From assembly GCA_910579275.1 (NCBI GenBank), contig CAJTTO010000040.1, forward strand, positions 1-40,521: a DNA stretch of 40,521 nucleotides, written 5' to 3'. Source of the DNA: an uncultured Lachnospiraceae bacterium (GTDB taxonomy: Bacteria; Bacillota; Clostridia; Lachnospirales; Lachnospiraceae). The notes beneath the pieces are model-generated. The model was not told the origin of the DNA, searched no databases, and was given only the letters and a program-made list of their open reading frames with translations. Numbering within the stretch: the stretch's first letter is position 1; each line of letters starts with the position of its first letter. Made by a program: the position numbers and the translations under genes. Positions 32,433 to 39,452 of this stretch are shown piece by piece.

Positions 32433-33411
32433 ATTCACTCTTGGCAGAATGGCAAAGGAATTAGGATTCGTGAGAGATACACTGGAAAAGGTATGTCGTT
32501 TGGCAGATGTTTTGAAGTTTATGGAATCAGATGCGCTTTTGGCAAAAAGCATTGTTTTAAAAGGCGGTACAGCCATTAATCTTACTATGTTTGATCTGCC
32601 GAGGCTTTCTGTTGATATTGATTTGGATTATTGCAGAGTGACTGACAGGGAGGAAATGCTTGCAGACAGAGCGGTTATTACAGATAAAATCAGCAAGTAT
32701 ATGGCAGCAAATGGATATGTTTTAAGTCTAAAATCCAAGAATTATCACGCACTGGATTCTTTTGTGTTTGAGTATGTGAATTGCGGAGGAGTGAAGGATA
32801 ATCTTAAAATTGAGATAAACTATATGCTTCGTTGCCATGTTCTTTCGGAAGTCAGAAGAGAAGTGAAGCTGCCATGGAGTGAGGAGATGCTTACAGTGTT
32901 TTCAGTGGCACCATTGGAGATATTCGCCTCTAAAACAGTAGCATTACTTACGAGGACGGCGCCAAGAGATTTATATGATATGCATAATATGGTGAAGTAT
33001 GGGCTGTTTGATGAAAGCGAGGAAGAAATGTTTCGCAAATGTTCTGTGTTTTATAGTGCAATTGGAGCAGAACAGCCGCCGAAAAAATTTGAACTTGATA
33101 ATATTGGAAAACTGTCATCTTGGCAGATTAAGCGTGATTTAGTTCCGGTGCTTCGCAAGGGAGAACGATTTGATTTGGAACTGGTTCAGCAGGAAGTTCG
33201 GGACTATCTTGCGTCTGTTCTAATACCGACAAAGGAAGAAGAACTGTTCTGGAAGGCTTTTTCAGAAGGAACTTATTATCCGGATTGGATATTTGGGGAA
33301 AGTAATGAGTTTGCAAATATTGCAAGGCATCCTATGGCATTGTGGAAATGTAGAAATAAGACAGAAAATACGATATCTTTAGAAAGGGAAAGTAAGAGCG
33401 CTGTAAAATAA
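32416..33411 (+). CDS. abiEii: AbiEii-family nucleotidyltransferase toxin
   Basis: A 331-residue DNA polymerase beta-like nucleotidyltransferase. The active-site motif is complete: KGGT (49-52) then VDIDLD (66-71) with Asp67, Asp69 and Asp71 as candidate metal ligands. FASKTVALLTR and RDLYDMHNM are further AbiEii/AbiGii landmarks. Members transfer nucleotides, in related toxins to tRNA acceptor ends, and cause phage abortive infection. Start ATG 32416 has AAGGA at 32401-32405. The gene overlaps abiEi. The pair is flanked by the 67-bp direct repeat, which suggests it moved as a unit. Confidence 0.9.
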   Translation: MMQLDRFTLGRMAKELGFVRDTLEKVCRLADVLKFMESDALLAKSIVLKGGTAINLTMFDLPRLSVDIDLDYCRVTDREEMLADRAVITDKISKYMAANGYVLSLKSKNYHALDSFVFEYVNCGGVKDNLKIEINYMLRCHVLSEVRREVKLPWSEEMLTVFSVAPLEIFASKTVALLTRTAPRDLYDMHNMVKYGLFDESEEEMFRKCSVFYSAIGAEQPPKKFELDNIGKLSSWQIKRDLVPVLRKGERFDLELVQQEVRDYLASVLIPTKEEELFWKAFSEGTYYPDWIFGESNEFANIARHPMALWKCRNKTENTISLERESKSAVK

Positions 33412-33499
33412 ATGAGGACAAGCAGTACAAAATTAAGAATGTCCATGTAAGAGAAAAATAAGAAAATTATTAAATGAATCAAATAAGAGAAGGTGAAAA

Positions 33500-33577
33500 A
33501 TGGTTCAATATTATTTTCAAAAGTCTGATACAGGTGCACAAGCGGCTTGGAAAGGATTTTCTTCTCAAACTTATTAG
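33500..33577 (+). pseudogene. Orphan 25-codon ORF, probably a truncated gene start
   Basis: It has a fair ribosome binding site (GAGAAGGTG) and ATG 33500, then 25 codons (begins MVQYYFQKSDTGAQAAW) to TAG. The sequence looks coding-like, but I do not recognise it. Immediately downstream the DNA switches to the copied protease 3' end, so this is probably the start of a gene cut at a recombination junction. A functional peptide cannot be excluded. Confidence 0.4.
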
Positions 33578-33602
33578 TTCGTGACAATTGCTTGACATCA
33601 AC

Positions 33603-33669
33603 GGGGTATGGCAGGCTCGACGTGGCGGGGGTGTTTGAGTTTCTGGCTGGGATTGGGCGCGGGGTGTAA
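33603..33669 (+). repeat. 67-bp direct repeat, right copy (orphan protease 3' end)
   Basis: A perfect copy of 31385-31451 with no protease gene attached. It keeps the frame and the TAA of the protease C-terminus. It ends 12 nt before the exonuclease ATG. Confidence 0.95.
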
Positions 33670-33681
33670 AAGTCATACTTT

Positions 33682-34287
33682 ATGAAGAAAGAAGGAGATA
33701 CTATAGAAAAATTTGCAGTAATTGACACAGAGACAAACTGGAATGACGAGGTCATGTCGATTGGCATTGTCGTTGCGGATTCCGAAACAAAGAAAAAAGT
33801 GGATTCCAGATATTATATCATCGATCCGGAGTACAAAGTGGGCGGAATGTTCTCCTATGAATTGCGGCTTGAGGAAGAAGGCACGCATGTCACTGACAGA
33901 AAGCACGCCCTAAAGAGCATGAAACAGTGGATGGATGCCTACCATGTGCAGAAACTATTTGCCTATAATGCGTCCTTTGATAAGCGGCATCTGCCGGAAT
34001 ATTCGGGATATATGTGGTATGACATCATGCGTCTGGCAGCATACCGCCAATATAATAAGGCGATACCGGATTCGGCGGAATGCTATAAAACAGGAAGACT
34101 AAAATGCGGATATGGCGTTGAGAATGTACTGAAAATGTTTCGTAAAGATAAACAGTACAGCGAGACACACAATGCTGTTCTGGACGCGGAGGATGAGTTG
34201 CAGATTATGCAATTGCTGGGATACGGTATCGATGAATATGAGATAGCGTTTTTGGCAGATAAACGTGCCGGCGGTAGAGCATTGTAA
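33682..34287 (+). CDS. DEDDh 3'-5' exonuclease (DnaQ-like)
   Basis: A 201-residue exonuclease. The motifs are in order: DTET (Exo I, Asp and Glu), NASFDKRHL (Exo II, Asp) and HNAVLDAEDEL (Exo III, His and Asp). It should remove 3' nucleotides from DNA or RNA. There is no polymerase or BRCT domain. ATG 33682 has no ribosome binding site, whereas a good AAGGAG (33692-33697) lies 5 nt before an in-frame ATA at 33703. The original start may have been an ATG there. If so, the present start is either ATG 33682 or the rare ATA. Confidence 0.85.
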   Translation: MKKEGDTIEKFAVIDTETNWNDEVMSIGIVVADSETKKKVDSRYYIIDPEYKVGGMFSYELRLEEEGTHVTDRKHALKSMKQWMDAYHVQKLFAYNASFDKRHLPEYSGYMWYDIMRLAAYRQYNKAIPDSAECYKTGRLKCGYGVENVLKMFRKDKQYSETHNAVLDAEDELQIMQLLGYGIDEYEIAFLADKRAGGRAL

Positions 34288-34326
34288 AAACTTGAAAAGA
34301 CCGCAGGAAGTTTTGTATTTCTTTTA

Positions 34327-34335
34327 TGTTAAAAT
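34327..34335 (+). promoter_or_regulatory. Possible extended -10 promoter of the lipoprotein gene
   Basis: TGTTAAAAT (34327-34335) without a good -35. It lies in the 173-nt gap before the lipoprotein gene. Confidence 0.4.
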
Positions 34336-34460
34336 GTAAGATTAAATAGCGGCGGCTGGAAAGTATTTTTTTCAAAAAAACCATCTCCCTGCATAATTTT
34401 CCGAAAGTGAGAAATGCTAATACAAACACAGTAACTTAGCAACTCATGGAGGATTCAATT

Positions 34461-35570
34461 ATGAAAAAAATAGTTATAAAAGAGAAATCAGTCAACGCTA
34501 AAAAATCAATGGCGCGCAAGGCCGTGCTTACAGCAGTCTGCCTTACCTGTGTGCTTTCGATATCTGCGTGTGGAAAGCGAAGCAACACGAACCAGAACAA
34601 GGATCCGCTGACAGGAGTGGATCAGTCGCAGTCAAATGAGAGCGGCAGCAGTGATGGCGCAAACGATGGCGGTACTGAGGACGGCTCCGGCGCGGCGGCA
34701 GGCGACTATAGTGATTTTGATGCGATGATCGGGGATGAAAATACCGACCCTAACAGTATTATTGACTACATCAATACAAATATTGCCGGTGCGGCAGTGA
34801 GCGATGTGAAGAACTTTTTTAAAGGTCTGTTAGGATTTGGAAGCGATGTCAGGGACATTGACTTTACAAGGCTTGAGGACAGCAGACAGTATATGCCGGA
34901 GGATATGATAGCTTTTATGGAGCTGATGCGTCTTGAAGGCGATACGCCGTCAATGGCAATGTCCAATGAGGAAAACAGAAAAGTAATCAACATGACCTTG
35001 TCAGAAATGTTGGAGCGTGCGCTGTTGTTTGAACAGCATCTGGCAAAATATCCTAACGACACGTCCTCCGATGCCGCAGCGAGATTGTATGAGGAAATTG
35101 CAACCAACGCAATCAGCGGCGGGTATGACAAGACAGCGGGGATTGAGCATTATTACAAGGGCGAGACAAATGACGTGGTTGATAGAGAGTCGCTTCAGTA
35201 CTACCAGCAGTTTGCAGAGGCAAATAAGGACAGCAATCTCGGAAAAGTCGTTGCGGAATATATTAATGTTTTACAATCAAATGACTTCAAGATCAACGAT
35301 ACCATGGAGGAGTTTTACAGAGGGCTGCATGAGAAGCTTGACGTAAAAAATATCAGCACAAATATGCAGAACACAAACACTAACGGGACAGAAAATAATG
35401 GGACAAACAATCCCAACGGCACAAACACGGATGGAACCAATGCAGCAGACACAAATACCAATGGGATGGAAAATAACGAAGCGAATCCGAGCGAGACAGA
35501 TACCAACACGACAAACAATGCGAAAAACAATAACACTGCCGACACAGTAATACAAGGAAACGTTTCGTAA
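34461..35570 (+). CDS. Secreted lipoprotein of unknown function with Asn/Thr-rich tail
   Basis: A 369-residue protein. A basic N-terminus and hydrophobic stretch (about 18-38) end in a lipobox LSISAC, so the Cys should be lipidated and the protein anchored outside the membrane. A Gly/Ser/Asp/Asn-rich linker (about 42-85) precedes a helical domain (about 95-290) that I do not recognise. The last 65 residues are low-complexity, dominated by Asn, Thr and Gly with repeated NTNGT/NNGTN units. Start ATG 34461 follows GGAGGA (34448-34453) at 7 nt. The TAA stop forms the first three bases of the 8-bp duplication flanking a MITE-like element. Confidence 0.75.
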   Translation: MKKIVIKEKSVNAKKSMARKAVLTAVCLTCVLSISACGKRSNTNQNKDPLTGVDQSQSNESGSSDGANDGGTEDGSGAAAGDYSDFDAMIGDENTDPNSIIDYINTNIAGAAVSDVKNFFKGLLGFGSDVRDIDFTRLEDSRQYMPEDMIAFMELMRLEGDTPSMAMSNEENRKVINMTLSEMLERALLFEQHLAKYPNDTSSDAAARLYEEIATNAISGGYDKTAGIEHYYKGETNDVVDRESLQYYQQFAEANKDSNLGKVVAEYINVLQSNDFKINDTMEEFYRGLHEKLDVKNISTNMQNTNTNGTENNGTNNPNGTNTDGTNAADTNTNGMENNEANPSETDTNTTNNAKNNNTADTVIQGNVS

Positions 35571-35720
35571 CGGTTGTAACAGTTCAGCCCAGGACTTTGC
35601 ATTTACTGCAAAGTCCGTGAAATAGCGTAGTGGCAGAGATGCATCAAGCCACCACGAAGTGGTTTTGCATGGCTTGATGCTCGTAACAGGAAGCCGAAGG
35701 CTGAACTGTTACTAACGGTT
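35568..35720. mobile_element. MITE-like element, type B, with 8-bp target-site duplication
   Basis: Element 35576-35712 (137 bp) has perfect 14-bp terminal inverted repeats, GTAACAGTTCAGCC and GGCTGAACTGTTAC. It is flanked by the direct repeat TAACGGTT at 35568-35575 and 35713-35720. Internally GGACTTTGCA/TGCAAAGTCC and AAGCCACCAC.../GTGG...TGGCTT form stems. It has no coding capacity and would be moved in trans. Related copies are at 18043-18180 (reversed) and 28121-28162 (truncated). The internal hairpin may also end lipoprotein transcription. Confidence 0.8.
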
Positions 35721-35742
35721 TGGCGCGGGACTTTGCACTGGC

Positions 35743-35771
35743 TTGACATTTCCCCATGCCTGTGATAGCGT
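35743..35771 (+). promoter_or_regulatory. Possible promoter of lspA
   Basis: TTGACA (35743-35748), a 17-nt spacer and TAGCGT (35766-35771) with TGA before it. The -35 is perfect, the -10 is poor. Confidence 0.5.
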
Positions 35772-35802
35772 TAAGATATTAATGTTAGGAAGGTGTGGGG
35801 AT

Positions 35803-36360
35803 ATGCCATATATTATGACAATTGTGTCACTTTTTGCAGGGGACAGTCTTATCAAGCATTTTGTGGAAAAAGGCGTGCGCGGGAATGACAGATTTCACCT
35901 TGGTGAAAAAATAGTCATAAAAAAATACCATAACAAAGGAGCCATGTTCAATATAGGGGACAGGCATCAGCCCTTTGTCGCATTGCTTTCGATTGTGTTT
36001 AGCGCTTTTGTGACAGGAATGTTCGCCATTACATGTGGCATGAAGGGCAGGAGACTGCTGAATGCCGGACTGGCACTGATACTTGGAGGTGCCTACAGCA
36101 ATACATATGACCGCCTGAAAAGAAAGTATGTGGTCGATTACTTCTCTTTCCGGATAGGCACTGACAAGTGCAGGTTTGCAATTGGTAAAAGACTTGCAGA
36201 CAGATTGAACACCATCGTATTTAACCTCTCTGATTTTGGTATTATCATAGGAGCCATGCTGTTAGTGATAAGCGGACTGAAATCGAGCAGAGAAGATGCA
36301 TTTTCTCGTGCGCGGGGCGTCCGTCAGTTTGCTGACGCGGGCTGCAGGCATATAAGATAG
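35803..36360 (+). CDS. lspA: Lipoprotein signal peptidase (signal peptidase II) family
   Basis: A 185-residue membrane aspartyl protease that removes the signal peptide from prolipoproteins after lipid attachment. The family pattern is present: KKYHNKGAMFNIG, LGGAYSNTYDRLKRKYVVDYFSF and FNLSDFGIIIG. The two catalytic Asp residues should be those in YVVDYF and FNLSDFG. About four hydrophobic segments are visible, with an extra C-terminal tail. ATG 35803 is chosen over the in-frame start at 35743, which lies inside the promoter. It may be a second, divergent LspA. The adjacent lipoprotein gene is a natural substrate candidate, though this is only context. Confidence 0.85.
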   Translation: MPYIMTIVSLFAGDSLIKHFVEKGVRGNDRFHLGEKIVIKKYHNKGAMFNIGDRHQPFVALLSIVFSAFVTGMFAITCGMKGRRLLNAGLALILGGAYSNTYDRLKRKYVVDYFSFRIGTDKCRFAIGKRLADRLNTIVFNLSDFGIIIGAMLLVISGLKSSREDAFSRARGVRQFADAGCRHIR

Positions 36361-36446
36361 GGAGGTCGGAAAACACCGAGTATGGTTCTGATATGTAAGA
36401 AGGAAAATACGAAAATGAATGATGGTGAAATAAGTCTCCATCATAA

Positions 36447-36794
36447 GGCATTTTACGGCAACAGATAAACATTTCACGGCAATCTGACATCTGCATTGTC
36501 CTGTCAAATGCACTGGACAATGCGATTCAGGCAGTAAAAAGTCTGGATGCCGGCATAGAAAAATATATCCGTGTGTCCGGGCGTATTCAGGGAGATTTCC
36601 TTATGATAGAAGTGGAGAACAGCTTCCATGGAAAAGATATGTTCAAGAAAGGAACAGGCTTGTCGAATGTAAAAAAGGTAGCCGAAAAATATGGCGGCGC
36701 CATGAGCATTGAGACACAGGAGAATAAATTTGTCCTCCGTGTGCTGCTGATCCTTTCACAGTCCCCAGAAGGTATCCCGCCGCAAATGGATTAA
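36447..36794 (+). pseudogene. GHKL sensor histidine kinase fragment (AgrC-like)
   Basis: Only the C-terminal ATPase part of a GHKL kinase remains. The N-box is visible as SNALDNAIQAV, and the G-box as KGTGLSNVKKVAEKYGG, which is typical of AgrC/NatK-type peptide-sensing kinases. The sensor and dimerisation regions are absent, and an in-frame TAA stands just upstream of the open stretch at 36444. The C-terminus runs into unrelated residues. It cannot be a working kinase. Confidence 0.75.
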
Positions 36795-36936
36795 CTTTAC
36801 GGGCCTTTTTGTGCTGTTATGTATCACCAATACTGCAGTTTATTTTTTAAGAAAAAGAGAGGGTAGGGAAAGCGGGACATAGATTTAGAAAGTTCTGAAT
36901 TTTTGTAATCATTCGAGAGTGGATGACTTTGAAATT

Positions 36937-37095
36937 ATGGATAAATTTAACACCTAAAAGCCGGAAGAGAATGTGGATGTCTTCGATCAGGCGCTAAATA
37001 AGTATCTTGCAGAGTACGAAAAAGCGGGAATTTGTCCAAGGCATTTTGAGAACGTGACAGAATTTGTTGCGGATTTCATGTCAAAAAAGAACTGA
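36937..37095 (+). pseudogene. Interrupted small ORF of unknown family
   Basis: ATG 36937, an in-frame TAA at 36955, then 45 open codons with a coding-like sequence (FDQALNKYLAEYEKAG, FENVTEFVADFMSKKN) to TGA at 37093. Not recognised. The premature stop suggests a broken gene. Confidence 0.4.
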
Positions 37096-37286
37096 ATGAA
37101 AGACAGGCTGGACGAAGAGCTATATGTACATCGGAGCCTTATTTTGAGCTGATGTACTTGCCATTTGAGAAGGACATCGCCCTTCCCCGTTTTGGGATAA
37201 CGTGGGCAGGTAGAGAACAAGCGGATATTTATAGAATCGTTCTGCCGGAATGGTACAACGGATACGGCAGAGCCTTGGAGGGAAAA

Positions 37287-37829
37287 ATGATAGGATTAAA
37301 AAGAGGAAGCGTAAACCTTTTGCCCCATCAAGAGGAATGGAGTGAAAATGCTGAATATGTAATTTTGAAATTAAAACAGCTTTTAGGAAATACTGCCGTC
37401 GATGTTCAGCATGTAGGAAGTACTGCGATTGCTTCCATTTATGCGAAACCAATCATTGACATTGTGATTGGTCTCCGCGATTTGAATGATATTTCACCTT
37501 ATATGAAACGGCTAGAAGAACACGGTTTTGTTTTTCGCGGAGAAGATGTTGCAGGACAAATGTTGTTTGTAATGGGCGATTTTGAAAAGGATACGCGTAC
37601 ACATCATATTCATGCAGTCAAATGGAATGGGACAGAATGGAAAAACTATATCAATTTTCGGGATTATCTGAACTGCCATCCTGATAAAGCAGTGCTATAT
37701 GACGCCTGTAAGAAAAAACAGGCGTCACAATTTCCGGATGACCGAAGAAGCTATACGGATGGCAAGCAGGAATGCATAGAATGCCTGCTGGAAGAAGCAG
37801 ATGTATGGAGACAGCGGCAGGATACATAG
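37287..37829 (+). CDS. GrpB-family protein (UPF0157)
   Basis: A 180-residue protein of the GrpB family, which has a nucleotidyltransferase-like fold with no settled function. The signature VQHVGSTAIASIYAKPIIDIVIG is clear, followed by GFVFRGED and the HHIHAVKWNG segment. ATG 37287 is taken because GGAGGG (37277-37282) precedes it and the family begins MIGLKRGxVxLLPHQxEW. The open frame extends up to 37152, but that part is not family sequence. GrpB genes are common in accessory clusters of gut Firmicutes. Its length is normal, so it appears intact. Confidence 0.88.
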   Translation: MIGLKRGSVNLLPHQEEWSENAEYVILKLKQLLGNTAVDVQHVGSTAIASIYAKPIIDIVIGLRDLNDISPYMKRLEEHGFVFRGEDVAGQMLFVMGDFEKDTRTHHIHAVKWNGTEWKNYINFRDYLNCHPDKAVLYDACKKKQASQFPDDRRSYTDGKQECIECLLEEADVWRQRQDT

Positions 37830-37859
37830 AGAAAGCAGAGAGAGGATGAAGGAGATAAA

Positions 37860-37997
37860 ATGACCGGTCTGTTCGCTATTCCGGTGGTAATGCTTCTGCT
37901 TGCGTGGGGAGTCTTAGTTTGGTTGGTGTTGTTGTATGTCCTGCTGACCCGTCTAAAAAGATCGGAAAAAATTCCATCCATTCTGTATGTCAGGTAA
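37860..37997 (+). CDS. Small membrane protein, 45 residues
   Basis: ATG 37860 is preceded by a good AAGGAG (about 37849-37854). The peptide has one long hydrophobic segment (about residues 3-30) and a basic tail (TRLKRSEK). Its second half overlaps, in a different frame, a DeoR-type fragment, so it may be an accident of gene decay or the start of another gene fused at a deletion. It is not recognised. Confidence 0.4.
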   Translation: MTGLFAIPVVMLLLAWGVLVWLVLLYVLLTRLKRSEKIPSILYVR

Positions 37998-38104
37998 AAG
38001 ACTATGATTTACTGATTACGGACAATAACGTATCCGAGGATTTTCTGATACAGATTAGGGAACTTGGAGTGGCTATAGAAACCGTTGATTTGGAAGAGGT
38101 ATAA
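37922..38104 (+). pseudogene. DeoR-family regulator C-terminal fragment
   Basis: About 60 residues that match the end of the DeoR/GlpR effector-binding domain: ADPSKKIGKNS (D-x-S-K-x-G-like) and DYDLLITDNNVSEDFL, ending ELGVAIETVDLEEV. The DNA-binding domain and most of the sugar-phosphate-binding domain are missing. It stops 3 nt before the next gene, so the ancestral regulator probably sat directly upstream of the kinase gene. Confidence 0.65.
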
Positions 38105-38107
38105 AAA

Positions 38108-38725
38108 ATGTATTGTATATTAGTGACAGGTATGCCGGCAGCAGGAAAAAGCACTATGGCAGAGGTTATGTCAGAAAGGCTGAAACTGCCTGTTATTTCC
38201 AAGGATACCATAAAAGAATTGCTGTTTGACAATGTTGGTTTTCAATCGAGAGCAGAAAAAGTAAAACTTGGAATTGCCAGTATGGAAATTATGTATTATG
38301 TTGCAGGTCTGTTTATGAAAGCAGGACAACCTTTTATCTTGGAGAATAATTTTGAAAATTCGTCAGAACAAGGAATGAAAAGTCTTTTAGAAAAATATCG
38401 ATATTCCGCATTGACCATTACCTTAACTGGTGATTACAAAGTGATTTACCAGCGTTTTCTGGAACGCGAAAACAGCCCCGACAGGCACAGGGGGCATGTA
38501 GTGAATGACTGTTATCCGGAAAAGAAAGAGAGTAATCTGAAAACGCTAAAAGCAAAAACTATTTCTTATGAAAGTTTTGTTTGTGGAATAGAAAAAAGGG
38601 GATTTGAAGCCTTTTGCGTTGATGGCAGACAAATCAAAGTTGACACAACAGATTTTTCAAAAATTAATATGGAAGCGCTTTTTTCACAGATTAAGGCATG
38701 GAATGAGGAAATCCTGCATGATTGA
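38108..38725 (+). CDS. P-loop NTPase, small-molecule kinase-like (AAA_33/zeta-like)
   Basis: A 205-residue protein beginning with Walker A GMPAAGKST (8-16). KDTIKELLFD (about 37-46) and LENNF (about 80) are typical of AAA_33, zeta-toxin-like and chloramphenicol phosphotransferase-like kinases. It probably phosphorylates a sugar, nucleoside or antibiotic-like substrate; which one is not visible. It lies directly after the DeoR fragment, and DeoR regulators commonly control sugar or nucleoside kinases. There is no strong ribosome binding site, so it may have relied on coupling to the lost gene. Confidence 0.75.
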   Translation: MYCILVTGMPAAGKSTMAEVMSERLKLPVISKDTIKELLFDNVGFQSRAEKVKLGIASMEIMYYVAGLFMKAGQPFILENNFENSSEQGMKSLLEKYRYSALTITLTGDYKVIYQRFLERENSPDRHRGHVVNDCYPEKKESNLKTLKAKTISYESFVCGIEKRGFEAFCVDGRQIKVDTTDFSKINMEALFSQIKAWNEEILHD

Positions 38726-38822
38726 CGCGCATGGAACGCCTCGATTCAATCTGCCTAATGGAATGTTACAAATGAAATTACGGTGTGAAATTTTCAAATA
38801 ACGTAAAGGAACGGTTATTGGT

Positions 38823-39317
38823 ATGGAAGATATTATAGAAAAGTATAGAGGAAATTATATAGCAGAGATGCGTAAAGTAGTAGGACATGCGCCGCTTAGG
38901 ACAATAGGGTGCGGAGTTATTATTGAAAACGACAAAGGGGAAATATTACTTCAAAAGCGACGCGATAATGGACTTTGGGCAATCATTGGCGGTTCTATGG
39001 AGATTGGGGAAAAATTTATAGAAACGGTAAAAAGAGAAGCATTTGAGGAGGCCGGAATTGAAATAAAAGAACTGACATTGTTTGGCATTTATTCAGGTGA
39101 GGATAGAATTATCACTTATCCGAATGGAGATATTTGCTGTGGAACGGGTATCATTTTTAAGACGACTGCGTATAGTGGGGAAATACAAAATAATACAGAA
39201 GAAGCACTGGAGCATAGATTTTTTGATAAAACAAATCTACCCGATAATATAAATAAATACGATAAACAAATAATTATTGATTGGACAAAAAATTTTCAGC
39301 AAGTAATTGTTGATTGA
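38823..39317 (+). CDS. Nudix hydrolase
   Basis: A 164-residue Nudix protein. The box is complete: GGSMEIGEKFIETVKREAF then EEAGIEI, matching G-x5-E-x7-REUxEExGU with the Glu metal ligands. It should cleave a nucleoside diphosphate linked to some group; the substrate is unknown. A weak ribosome binding site (AAGGAACGG) lies before the ATG. It follows the kinase gene by 97 nt. The AT-rich codon use of this block differs from the core genes to the left. Confidence 0.9.
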   Translation: MEDIIEKYRGNYIAEMRKVVGHAPLRTIGCGVIIENDKGEILLQKRRDNGLWAIIGGSMEIGEKFIETVKREAFEEAGIEIKELTLFGIYSGEDRIITYPNGDICCGTGIIFKTTAYSGEIQNNTEEALEHRFFDKTNLPDNINKYDKQIIIDWTKNFQQVIVD

Positions 39318-39385
39318 TTTCCGAGGTTGTATAAAATGATTTTTTGAAAGCATTTCAATCAGTTTACCAATTCCCGTATATTTTG

Positions 39386-39394
39386 TGTTATAAT
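39386..39394 (+). promoter_or_regulatory. Extended -10 promoter of HAD gene
   Basis: TGT followed by a consensus TATAAT (39389-39394). TTTACC at 39363 is spaced 20 nt upstream, too far to be ideal. Confidence 0.5.
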
Positions 39395-39452
39395 GTTTTA
39401 TGTGATTTTGTTTCCCTTAAAAAGGATTTATCGTGCTATTAGGAGGATAAAT

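Larger units (their letters stand above)
36361..37286 (+). other. Decayed gene region
   Basis: No intact gene in about 900 nt. It contains the GHKL kinase fragment (36447-36794). A 43-codon open stretch (36751-36882) encodes a transmembrane tail (NFTGLFVLLCITNTAVYFL) without a start. It also contains an interrupted ORF (36937-37095) and in-frame sequence upstream of grpB. A hairpin ATGATGG/CCATCAT lies near 36418-36443. Confidence 0.6.

Noticed and set aside
35743..35802. Longer lspA start at 35743
   Set aside because: It would place the N-terminus over a TTGACA promoter and lacks a ribosome binding site; ATG 35803 fits the family.
38718..38801. 27-codon ORF (ATG overlapping the end of the P-loop kinase gene) before the Nudix gene
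   Set aside because: No ribosome binding site and no recognisable sequence; it may be a remnant but cannot be supported.
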